Shown in pieces: positions 12,001 through 25,000 of a stretch of DNA of 64,000 nucleotides (the stretch's first letter is position 1; each line of letters starts with the position of its first letter). The translations under genes and the position numbers were made by a program. The notes under the pieces are model-generated. The model did no database searches, was not told the origin of the DNA, and saw only the letters and a program-made list of their open reading frames with translations. Origin of the DNA: Odobenus rosmarus divergens (Eukaryota; Chordata; Mammalia; Carnivora; Odobenidae); assembly GCF_000321225.1 (NCBI RefSeq), contig NW_004450302.1:2314808-2378807 (forward strand). The letters run 5' to 3'.

Positions 12001-15000
12001 TCTAAGGTCAGAGAAGGTTATGACCTTTTGTATACTATAATTTGACAGAGTTTGGGAGATTTTTAGTTAATACAGCAGTATAAATAAGTAATTGATATAA
12101 ATATTAGAATTAGAAATTATCTTATTTGAGGGGCACCTGGGTGGCTCAGTCTGTTGGGCTCTTGATTTCCGCTCAGGTAATGATCTTGGGGTCATGAAAT
12201 GGAGCCCTCAGTTGGGCTCCATGCTCAGTATGGAGTCTTTTTGTCCCTCTCCCTCTGCTCCTCCCCTTTCTTGTGCTCACCTGCTCACTTGCTCTCTCTC
12301 AAATAAATAAAATCTTTTTTAAAAAAAGAAATTATCCTATTTGAGATGAGACTAATATTGATTATTGAGCATCTGTAAATATCTGTTTGAAAATCATTGG
12401 CCTTCACATTTTCCTAAGATTCTCTGGAACACAATTACCCATTCTTTGCTTTAAAAATGACATCCTTATTTTTTAAAGTTTTAGTAGGCTCTACAAGCAT
12501 TCTATCTTCTGGTAAGGGAATAGGGAGCATATATTGAAAGGACATTAGTAACCTTTGTGTTTAGCCTCACCAGTCTTAACAGTCATGCCAACTATTTCAT
12601 AGCTAAGCAACACATTTTCTTTTCCAAAGCTGGCACATTCTAGAGTAATGGTTAAATTACCATGATCATTGTAAGCCGACAACAATTTCAGAATCATTTG
12701 TTAAGGATCCTACGGAGTGGTGTTTATTTAGAGAAACACTAGGTGATATTGACATTTCTAAGAGTGAAAAACAGGGTCACAGGAAATGGTGACACAAAGG
12801 CAGAAACCTTTACTCCCTTTTTATACAAATTAATCTGTCTTTAAGTTTTTGGCATTTAGTAGGCTCATTAAATTTTTATTGAAGTATTTCAAGATCTACT
12901 TCAGGTTTTACAGCAATTATACTCTCCTAAGCTTTAAAGAAATAAGATGTTTTTTGTTTGCTTTAAAGATTTTATTTATTTATTTGACAGAGAGAGAGAT
13001 CACAAGTAGGCAGACAGGCAGGTAGAGGGAGAGGGAGAAGCAGGCTCCCTGCTCAGCTGGATGCGGGGCTCGATCCCAGGACCCTGGGATCATAACGTAA
13101 GCCGAAGGCAGACGCTTAACCGACTGAGCCACCCAGGCACCCCAAGAAATAAGGTTTTTGGTAGAAGTTGCAATTTTCCGGTTGTTTAATTTATAAATGG
13201 GCTTATTGTATGTTTTAAAAGGTTTATCATCCCAAGCAGATAAATATTGCATACAATGGATATTGAAATAAGGTGTTTATTGTGAGGAAGCAATGTAAAT
13301 TATGTGGGCAAACAGGTATAAAATTAGACAATCTGGCAATCAGTTCTTCAGTATGGTGTAAATTTGATAAGTTGACATTTATTAAGTCTTTTTTCTCCTG
13401 TTTTTGCCCTATAATTCTATATTAATAGTAAATATTTTGTAATTCGTATTGTATACTATAACACTAGTTAAATTTATTAGTGATTTTTTAAAAACTTTAA
13501 CTTGTGTTTTGTTTGAATTTCAGGTAATAACCTTTTCCAATACTTTGTATTTTGTTTAGTATGCCACTTTTTTGGAAGTGGCCACTATCAGTATCTTGTT
13601 ATGGTTTGATGGCCTTGGAGATTTAAAACCGAGTAAAAGTGTAAGCAGCCTTTCTTACTTAGTTATGAGTTTTAAATCATTTTATTCCAAATAGGAAAAG
13701 GCAAAAGTAGATTTCCCATGGAATATGAGTTATATAAAAGAAATCTTAACATGTTAGTTGACTAGTGAAAACAGACTGGCCAGTTCCATTTATGGAATTG
13801 CAACATAAAATTCCATCAAACAGTAGTGGGTTTTTGCAATCTACTAGATAAGTCCTTGTAAACTTTATTAATGTGAATATATCTGCTTTTTTAAAGATTA
13901 GTGAATTCCTAAAGAAAATAGGGAGAAATTGTATATTATAGTTAAATTCTTTAGTATCAATCATTTAGAATTCTTTCACATTCTTTTATTGTATTCTTAT
14001 TTACTGTTCCAGTAATCTATCATTCTCTTTAAGAAAGTATTCATTGTCCCCTTCAGACAGAATGTCTGATTTTTAAAAAATAAGATTCACAAACATTTAT
14101 TCAAATGAGCTTCAATTCCCCCCCTCCCCCGCCCCAGCATGATTACATTAAGAATATGGCACTTTTGGGTGTCTGGCTGGCTCAGTCAGTAGAGCATGGG
14201 ACTCTTGATAGGGTTGTGAGTTCGGGCCCTACATTGGGCACATTAAAAAAAAAAAGTGGCACTTTGTTTAGTGATGATGACTTCGCTGCAGAGGTCTGAA
14301 ATTTTCTCTTGAAATTACTTTCAGAATGAGTTTGAAGCACATATGAAAATCAATTTAATTATGTAATTGACATACTTAATAGACAACAGCGTTTTGTCTA
14401 GAAACAATATGCAGTTTGTCATTCACTTTTTCTGTAGATTTGGACTCTAAATGACTTTTGGACCTTTTCAAAAAGGTCAATTCAATTTTGGAAGGTGAAG
14501 ATCTGACTGAGAGCATCCAAAAGGATATGTCAAAAAGAGAGAGAGTTAAGAACATTTTGAACAATGTCACTGTCATTGCTCTATGGCATTCCAAAATGAC
14601 AGTTTAAAACATTAGGATATAAAGTTTTGGAATGATTGCCTAATTATTTTATAGTCATACTATGTCTTTGATTTGTTAGATTCCCAAGTTCCTGATCCTG
14701 TTATAAATAGGCACTTTAAAAGGATCAATTAAAAGTCAACATTTTTCTGGTTGGTTTTTTGGGGGGATTTAATTTGTAAAATGTAGAATGGGATTATTGT
14801 TTTGTCATGCATGTGAATTTAGTAGATGACTAATAGATATTAATTATAATCTTTTTTCTGTTATGAAAGAAGGTATATATACTCACAAAACTCCCATTTT
14901 GTCTAATTTGGTTTTGCCCCCACACAACAATAGAATATATATTCATATTGCGTTTTTATTTGCATTTAGTAATTATTGAGTAAATGTATTTCTTTAATAT

Positions 15001-16014
15001 TATCATTTCAAATGATTGAGTTGACTGTAAGAGTTTTTAATGCCCTTTTGCCAGCCAAATCATTGATCTTCCCTATATAGTTCCTTTCAAAAGTATGGAA
15101 TCAGTGTTCCGTTTGGATTGAACAGACAGGGTTTTGTCTTGATAGAGTAATTGGCATGAAGTTCTCTAAATTGACCAATTTATATGGCATCATTGGCAGA
15201 GAACATGAATTTTGGATTAAACAGGCCTAAATTTTTTATCTCATTCTTGCTACTTACTAATCGTGTGCCCTCAAGCAAGTTATTTAACTTTTCAGCCTCA
15301 GTTTTCTCATCTGAAAAAATGGAGACTATACCTACTTCCAAGTTTCTAAATATTTTTAAAGCACCATGCACAGTAGCATGTCATACGTTTAATAATAAAT
15401 GTTGATTTCCTTTCCTGTTTTTATCTTTATGTATTGGTGATTAGAGATTAAGTTAATGAAGTTAAAAAACTTTCTAAACAGTCATCCTAAACGTGATGTT
15501 AAGGTTTACTTTAGGATTAGTTTGCCATTTATTTTAGTAAATACTATATTCTCTCCATTGCCCAGGAGAAGTGTTTGAGAAAGGAACGAATGATTTGAAC
15601 ATTATAGTCAACTAAGTTAGTGTCTTAAGGACATATTTTTGATAACTTGTACTTAATATCTATATTAAAGTGGTTTTCATTCATCTTCAATCACAGGTAC
15701 AGGAACCTTAAAGATAGATTTTGTTGGAGAGCTGAATGACAAAATGAAAGGTTTCTACAGAAGTAAATATACTACCCCTTCTGGAGAGGTGCGCTATGCT
15801 GCTGTCACACAGTTTGAGGTATGGTATTCTTCTCTAAAATGTTATGATCTTAAAGTCGATATTCTGACAAAGTTCTGTTCCATTATTTGCACGATTATTT
15901 CAGGCTAGGTGCCTTTGGCCATAATTATGTTCATGATTTTGGAATTTTTATTTTATATTGAGCCAGTTATCTCCATTATAGAGGGAGAGAACTAGAGATG
16001 GGGGCTGGAAAATG

Positions 16015-16066
<52 letters not shown>

Positions 16067-19000
16067 AGCATTACTAAAGCCAAAGACAATTTTAATTAAA
16101 AAAGGTACATAGTATAAAAGCAATTCAGGTATTGAAATTCTGTTACATATGTTTGTATAAATGTGTATGTATATATGTAACAAAATATATATGTAACAAA
16201 ATAACATATGCACGTATGTGTATATACATATACATCTGCATACATGCATATATGTACAAAATTTCAATACCTGAATTGCTTTTATACTATGTACCTTTCT
16301 TTTTGTTTTTTATTTATTTATTTATTTTTTATTTTTTTATTTTTTAAAAAATTTATTTATTTAACAGACAGAGAGACAGCGAGAGAGGGAACACAAGCAG
16401 GGGGAGTGGGGGAGGGAGAAGCAGGCTTCCCGCGGAGCAGGGAGCCCGATGTGGGGCTCGATCCCAGGACCCCGGGATCATGACCTGAGCTGAAGGCAGA
16501 CGCTTAACGCCTGAGCCACCCAGGCGCCCCTCTTTTTGTTTTTTAATTAAAGATTTTTATTTGACAGAGAGAGACACAGTGAGAGAGAGAACACAAGCAA
16601 GTGCCCCACTATGTACCTTTCATAATTAAAATTATACTCTTAGTATTTGACACCTGTGGCTTTTCCTACCAAACTAATAGTAATGTTGTTGTATAGCATG
16701 CCTTTTCTTCTTTGACATGTCCTTGCTATATGTTTACCTTACTACATTATCTGTTCTGTCTTTGATTTTTATTTATCAAGTATATGCGAGTTACATAGCT
16801 TGTTTTGAATTTGCTAGTGGTACTTTTTAAGTATTAAGTCTAATTAAATTTATTCCTGTACATATCAATATGGATAATGAAACAATTGATCCTATCTATT
16901 TTTATGTTTCTGCCTATATCTCTGTATTGTTTGTTTTGCATCCCTAAAGTTTCGGATTGGGGCACCTGGGTGGCTCAGTTGGTTAAGTGTCTGCTTTTGG
17001 CTCAGGTCATGATCCTGGGGTCAGGGAGCTCCCTTCTCCCTCTGCCGGCAGCTCCCCCTGCTTGTGCTCTCTCTCTCACTATTTCTATCTCTCTCTCTCA
17101 AATAAGTAAATAAAATCTTTTAAAAAAATAAAGTTTTGGATCTAGTTCACTACTAATTTGTCTAACCTGGTGTATCTTCTCTTTCAAGAATTTTATGTTG
17201 CCGTCTGTTTTAAAACAACATTTGCAGGGGCACCTGGGTGGCTCAGTCAGTTTGACATCCAACTCTTGATTTCGGCTCAGGTCATAATCTCGGGGTTGTG
17301 GGATCGAGCCCTGCATCAGGCTCCATGCTGAGCGTGGAATCTGCTTGTTCCTCCCCCTCTGCTCCTCCCCTTGCTTTCTCTCTCTCAAACAAATGAATAA
17401 AATCTTTAAAAAAATTTGCCATAGCTATTTTGGCCTAATTCTGTGTTTCCGTTATTTCAGTGCTTATCTTTAGCCTTTTGAGCACTTCTGCATCCTGGAA
17501 TGGTTGCCTGGAGTATGTCTCCAAATAAAAAAATTTTTTTAAAGATTTTATTTATTTATTTTGACAGAGAGAGACAGCGAGACAGGGAACACAAGCAGGG
17601 GGAGTGGGAGAGGGAGAAGCAGGCTTCCCACTGAGCAGGGAGCCCGATGTGGGACTCGATCCCAGGACCCTGGGATCACAACCTGAGCCAAAGGCAGCCA
17701 CTTAACAACTGAGCCACCCAGACGCCCCCAAATAAAATTTTTTTAAGGGAGGGTATGTGGGAAGTATACTTCCAGAGTCTCTGCACAACTGAAAGGCTTT
17801 CATTTGCCTTATTACGTGACCAGTTTTACTGGGTGTATAATAGATTTGTTGGGGAAAAAAGAAAAAGAAGAAGGAGCAGCAGCCCCTGACATTCAGAAGT
17901 TGCACCAGCACTCCCAGCTAGTCCATGCTGTTCTTTTTGATGTAAACAGCATCATAGAGCACCAACCTCAGACAAGGTTACTCTGAGACCATGATAAAGT
18001 GAAACAAAACAAGGATGCTTCATAATTTCATCTAAGGACCCACAAAAGCAAGGTCACTGTGCTACCCATGAAATAAGGAACACCTCCCTCTCTTAGTTAA
18101 AATGAACGACATCTTTATCAATTATGGTTTTAGTCTTGCTCTAGTCTGCCCTCTCTACAGGTAAGATTTGTTGAGATGCGCACCCACAGAATTGCCTCCA
18201 CTTTTTGACCCCACCCAATTTAGAGTGAATCTAAATCCTCCCCCCAGTTCACCCTGCCAAATCCAGAATGTACATATAATAGCTTCTTTCTGACACACCC
18301 CAGGGTTCCCCTTACTGTGAGTTTTCCCTTGCTACAATGAATAACAAACCCAACTTTTCAACTATAAGAGTAATATATACAGTTGGCTTACAATTTTTCT
18401 CTTTCAAAGGTATATAAATGTTGTTACACAGTCTTTCATATCTCATTTTGTCAAGGGGAAGAATCAGACTGGAATATTTTTTTTTCCCTTGTAGAGTAAC
18501 ATATTGTTTTGTTTTGCTTTGTTTTCTTCTTGATTCCTTGTTAAATTATTTCTTTGTACTTAAAAATTTTTACCAGGTGTTCACTTTTCATTAACTTTTA
18601 CATAGTAATTGGTGAACCCTATTGATGTTCAGATTCAGATCTTCAGTGTAGCCAAGTTTTCTATTACATACTACATTTTCATTGTGGTTTGTGCTCTGCT
18701 TTCTCATAATAGGTTTATGTCTAATCTCTGTCCCTCAGATGAAGTTTTGGTGGCTTTCATCACTCTGTCCTTTTGATATTTTAGAAACTTTTTTTTTTTA
18801 AGGTTTTATTTATTTATTAGAGAGAGAGGGAGACCACAAGCAGGGGGAGTGGCAGGCAGAGGCAGAAGGAGAAGCAGACTCTCCACAGAGCAGGGAGAGC
18901 CCGATGTGGGACTCGATCCCAGGACCCCGGGATCACGACCTGAGCTGAAGGCAGTCGCTTAACCAACTAAGCCACCCAGGCGCCCTAGAAACTTTTTTTA

Positions 19001-22000
19001 AGAAACTTTTAAACCTTGGGGCGCCTGGGTGGCTCAGTTGGTTAGGTGACTGCCTTCGGCTCAGGTCACGATCCCGGAGTCCTGGGATCAAGCCCCGCAT
19101 CGGGCTTCCTGCTCGGCGGGAAGCCTGCTTCTCCCTCTCCCACTCCCCCTGCTTGTGTTCCCTCTCTCGCTGTCTCTCTCTCTCTGTCAATTAAATAAAT
19201 AAAATCTTAAAAAAAAAAAAAGAAAGAAACTTTTAAACCTTGTTATCCATGTTACTCATTTAATTTCCTCTAGTATAAATTCATTTCTCTACCGCTGCTG
19301 CTCCTAATTTCAATTTTTCTGTGCTATCTTTTCTTTCCTTATACTGTACTTACTTTTCAGATGTCTTATTTATTCTTTGAATGAATTCATCATTTATTTA
19401 ACTTCTTTGAGAGTGCACTTAGCCATCTGACATTTTCCTTGGAGAAACTTTTTTCCAGAAGTATGTGCTTCCTCTACCTCTCTATAATTTATTCCTTCTT
19501 TTCATGATATAGAATCTTGTAATTGGTTCTATTTTTTTTTACTTCATTCTGTTTTATTAAAGTTTCTTTTATAACTGGTATTCTACTGAACTGCTAAACT
19601 TTATTTTGCTTTAACAAGTTTGCTCTTTCTTAAAAAACAGACAAGTTTACTCTTTATTTTTAAAGAAAAAATTGAGGTCTTGTTAAGTAAGTCAAGTGGT
19701 GACAGTTTTATGTGTAGTATATGGAAATGCCATTAATTGGATGACCTGGGACGCCTGGGTGGCTCAGTCAATTAGGCATCTGCCTTCAGCTCAGATCATG
19801 ATCCCAGGGTCCTGGGATTGAGCCTCGCATCCGGCTCCCTGCCCAGTGGAGACACTGCTTCTCCCTCTCCCTCTGCTCCTCCTGCTCGTGCTCACTCTCT
19901 CTCTCTAATAAATAAAAATCTTTAAAAATATATGTATCATTCAAAATTATTTTAATACTGTATATCGTTAGGATCTATAGCAGACCTAATTCCTGGATTA
20001 TTGCTTGTTTTTGTTTGTTTTTGCTTTGTTGATGTGGCAGGGATAATAAGCCCCATGTTTTCTCTGTAGTCACTCCCTAGTGTGTTGCCTGGCATGGAGT
20101 AGAAAGTAAATATTTAAACAAGTGAAGGAATGGATGATAGAAGATGATGAAGGTTACTTCATGAAATAGGTTAATTCAGTAATATTTATATTTCATATTC
20201 TTTTTTTAAGGCTACTGATGCCCGGAGGGCTTTTCCTTGCTGGGATGAGCCTGCCATCAAAGCAACTTTTGATATCTCATTGGTCGTTCCTAAAGACAGA
20301 GTAGCTTTATCAAACATGGTATGTATGTGTTTGTAAGTATATTTAAAATTTGAATAAGCGTTTATAATATTTAGTTTTCTGGTTAGATGCAATAGCATGA
20401 AACCACTTAGCACAGTGCTTGATACATAACAGGAGCACAGATGTTCATTTTCTTTATTTCCAGTAAGCCCTCTTTTTTTTTAATTTCCTTATTTGGAGTT
20501 TCCTTCCTCATGGAAGAAATTTCTTATAAACTTTAATTTGGAAAACTGAAAAAATGATGAGTTTAATAAATATTGCCTGGGGAAAAAAAATCTGACTTTC
20601 TTATTAAATGCCAAAAGATATAGCCATGTAATGAAGTGTATTTAGGTTTCTGGTTGATTGTATTCTTAGAATATGCTCTCTTGCACTGATGTCATTATCT
20701 CTTTCATAAATAGAGTAAACATTTACCACTTGAAATATATTGTTTAAGACAGAAGTACCCGATAGCCCATAATATGAATCTGAGGAACTTGGAAAAGCCT
20801 ACTGTACCTGCAAATAACTGGCTTTTGCCTCCTTTATGGTGCAGAGAATGCCATTCTCTTCTCAAATATTCCTAAAAAGGAGGCTAATATATTAAACCGA
20901 AATATTATTTTACAGTTTAGTATGAATGAATTTATCAGGTCTGTTCTTGAATAAGTCTTCCTTGGAAGAAAGAATAGATCTTGAGAAAGTAGAGCTGAAT
21001 AGGAAAAAAAGGAGGGGGGGGTAACAACAAAGAGAAATTAGGAACTCTCTAGGTAAAGTGGAAATTCCTCCACGAATTTGCTTAGAGCCAGCCTTGGTAT
21101 GGAGAATGCTCTAAATTTAGATATCCGTACCCTTTGAAATGCAGATTTCACAGTTACCCTTCATTAATAATTATTGCTTTCTATCCTTATTTCACTTGAA
21201 AAGTATTGAGGTCTTACTTAAAACATCCCAGTGCCTGGCATATAATAGGTATTCAAGAAAAGTTGCTTCTTTTCTTTCATAGATCCTTGGTAGTTTTAAC
21301 TCTTTAGCCCCCAACTTCTTAGTGTTTCCTTCTTAATAGGAAAGATTTTGACATCATAAAAGCAGTGGATGAATTGGGATAGATAAGTAAGCAGTGCTGG
21401 AAGGGGGAAGGAGAAGCAGCAGTTTTTGGCTAGTATTTGCTTTAAGGTATTTAATGTAAATCTGTTTAAATTCTCTCTCTCTCTTTTTTTTTAAAGAATG
21501 TAATTGATCGGAAACCATACCCTGATGATGAAAATGTAGTGGAAGTGAAGTTTGCCCGCACACCTGTCATGTCTACATATCTGGTGGCATTTGTTGTGGG
21601 TGAATATGACTTTGTAGAAACAAGGTCAAAAGATGGTGTGTGTGTCCGTGTTTACACCCCTGTTGGCAAAGCAGAGCAAGGAAAATTTGCGTTAGAGGTA
21701 AATGTACTTGAAGAGGATTGTTCCAACAGTCCATAACTCCAGGTTGGGGAATTTACATTTCTGATCAATTATTAGTACAATTATTTATAATTTAGTCTGA
21801 AATTTGTGTACTTTGGTTTTATTTTTAATAGAATTTTGAAACTACCAACCTTGGTGTTACATTAGCATTTTACAAGACAATGATTAAGAGAATATTAGAG
21901 TGGAATTTATTTATCCACAGAATGGGTGGGAAAAGATGTAATATATTTTTCATACCAGTATATTATAGATGGATTAAAGTTTGGCCAACATTAACAAAAG

Positions 22001-25000
22001 CCAAAGACTTTTGGAGGTAGGGTTCCCTGGGGTTGGTTTCTAGTAACTTGAGATGCTTTGGCTTGCAACAGGATTCCTTTGTGGATTTCTGTATGAATTA
22101 CAATAAAATATTTATCAGATGGTTCTTTTGTTTATACTTTTGTAGGTTGCTGCTAAAACCCTGCCTTTTTATAAGGACTACTTCAATGTTCCTTATCCTC
22201 TACCTAAAATTGATCTCATTGCTATTGCAGACTTTGCAGCTGGTAAAGTAAATTTCATTTTATTGCTGAATTGTAATAACTTTTTTGAATTTTGTGATTT
22301 TGAGGAAGAAGTATGTACATATATCAATGAATGTTTATGTTTATTTTATGAAGGTGCCATGGAGAACTGGGGCCTTGTTACTTATAGGTATGTTAATGAT
22401 ACATTACCCTGCCTTATCTTTTCAATCACTGATTTCATAAGAGCTTCACTCCTAATCACAGTTGAGTAGCTTCTGCTTTATGATCTGTAAATTTTCCTAC
22501 CTCCCCCACTTCTGTGCACATTTTAAGAATGCAGATGAACACCCTCTGGTGCTACTATCTGAGATTGTAAGATTTTAAAGTGAGCATCTGGCATTAGTAA
22601 CATTTTTAGATCTATTTTTGGCTGAGTTTCTCATTTTGGTGCCTTCTCTTCCTCCCAGGAGTTTCATAGTTATTTTTCCAGCTTGAAGAATCATCTCTGC
22701 TTTAATGTTTTCTAGCCAAGTTTTTACATATCTGTCACCACAATACAAACATGTGGGTTGTATAATTTTTAAAGCAGGGTCTGTAAACAAGTTTTTGCCC
22801 CTCCTTCTTTGATGAGTTAAGTTTTGGACAGCCTGCTCAGTGTTCTTTTTGGGACTGTGGAATGCATGTTCCCCCCACTTACCACTCCCCTTCTTTTAAT
22901 GGGAGGACTGTTTACTCTGTCTAGCACAATAATCCTTAATCCCTTAGACAAAGTTTTTTAAAACTTTGGGCAGCTGTCCTATTTACAAACTGATGATTAA
23001 ACTTGTGTCACACCTTTGATCTTCTGTTTTATGAATTCTGTTGGAATAGTCTTTAATCTACCCAGAACTTTTTCTGTTCTGTACCTCTGAGGAAATGTTT
23101 TCTTGACATCTCTAAAGCCTAACTTGACCATCTTATTTACCGTTTGAATCTCCCTCCCCCATTTGTGCATGCCTTTTATTGCAATACTTACATTGTTTAA
23201 AAAAAGGTTTTTTTTTAAACACAGGGAGACTGCATTGCTTATTGATCCAAAAAACTCCTGTTCTTCATCACGCCAGTGGGTTGCTCTGGTTGTGGGACAT
23301 GAACTCGCCCATCAATGGTTTGGAAATCTTGTTACTATGGTATTTAATATTTTTAAGTGCTCAAATATATTTATCTTCATCCTGCTGCACATTATTTTGG
23401 CTACATAGTATTTCAGGTTTGACTGGAACATAGTACTAAAAAATAAATGAATGATAGAAAATTTTTATTTTAGAACATCCACGTTGAACAGTGTTTATCA
23501 GAATCTCTGTGTCAATCAAGAGTATGTGGATAGAGTTGATTCAACACAAAATACTTCCTAAACTGTTGTAGAATTTGCCTGCAAATGGCAAAGTCATAAT
23601 ACTAATTTGGGTGAGAGAAAGAAATTCCTCTTAGGTACAGAGGTTCCAGGCTAACTATAGTTTCTTGAGCATATTTATTATGTAGTTCAGTAGCTGAAAA
23701 GTAACCTGATAAATAACAACATGATCAATTAGGTTGAAATGTTTTTAGGAGTCAGTTTTCTCATTGCCTAAAATGTTAAGTTGAAATTTGATAGAAATGA
23801 AACTAGGGAATAACTGTATATTAAAATTTCCAGCTGTCCCATTGAAATTATTGTTTATTATGTTTGCAGTAAATTTTGCAGCATTTGCAGTGAATGATCT
23901 CTGTTCTTAAGTCTTGACCTTTCCCTCTTACTCCAAATAAGTACTGTCTATGTCGGCTAGCTGTGTTAGAGCTTGGGAGCACAGAGTTTAATGAGTGAAC
24001 TAGAAGTACCTCTGCAAAGAAAGAACTGGAGATTCTGGAGCCAGCCAAATTCCCTGATAGCATTTTAGGCTGCCAAAGAGCAGAACCTGACTTGGATGTT
24101 AGTTCAGTCCATATGTCATAGGAATAAGCGAGAAAGTAAGACATTTAGCAACTATTACATGTCTGAGACAGCTTTTAAAGAAAGCCAGCCCTTGCAATTA
24201 GACCATTTCCTTTTGCTTTCGGTGTTTAAAATTTTACTTAGGGGTGAAAAAAAGTTTTGAAATATAATTTCATGTGGAATTAAGTATGCTGGTACCTGTG
24301 TTCAAGTATGTACAGAAATATTTTCTTCTAATGTAGCAAGTTTGTTGCTACCAAACAATTTTTTGTTAGCTTTGAGCAGTCTTCATTTTTATGATTTTAT
24401 TTTTAAACTACCAGCAGTAAATTTTAGTAGGGGAAATGTGCACATTCTCATATAGCTTTTTTTTTTTTAAAGATTTTATTTATTTATTTGAGAGACAGAG
24501 AATGAGAGATAGAGAGCACGAGAGGGAAGAGGGTCAGAGAGAGAAGCAGACTCCCTGCTGAGCAGGGAGCCTGATGCGGGACTCGATCCTGGGACTCCAG
24601 GATCATGACCTGAGCCGAAGGCAGTCGCTTAACCAACTGAGCCACCCAGGCGCCCTCTCATATAGCTTTTAAACAACTTTTTACTGGATTTGAGTAACTG
24701 TCCTAGTTATTAGATGTCAGTTGTTTCTTTAACTGAAATTTAAGGGCTCATGATAGGTTGGTGAATAACTAGCTCTCTACCAGCTTATCTTTGTGGAAGC
24801 TACTAGTTTAGTAAGTGCACAAAGCACTTAGATAGCCTTTCATCACTTAATATTGAAAATATTTTATCTTTTCAGAATTTTAAATGCCTTTTTGCTTTTC
24901 ACCATTGCATTAGTCCTTTAGCATTTATCTTGGATTCTTATATTGCTTTCTTTTTGTAAGAGATTTAACCAACTTTAATGAAACTTAAGATTAAAATCTC

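Noticed and set aside
16018..16066. Regular array, considered as CRISPR-like or other array
   Set aside because: It is a plain (CA)n microsatellite with no spacers.
21497..21736. ORF continuing past exon 6
   Set aside because: The open frame reads through the gtaaat donor; the next exon joins in frame at 22146, so the extra residues are intronic.
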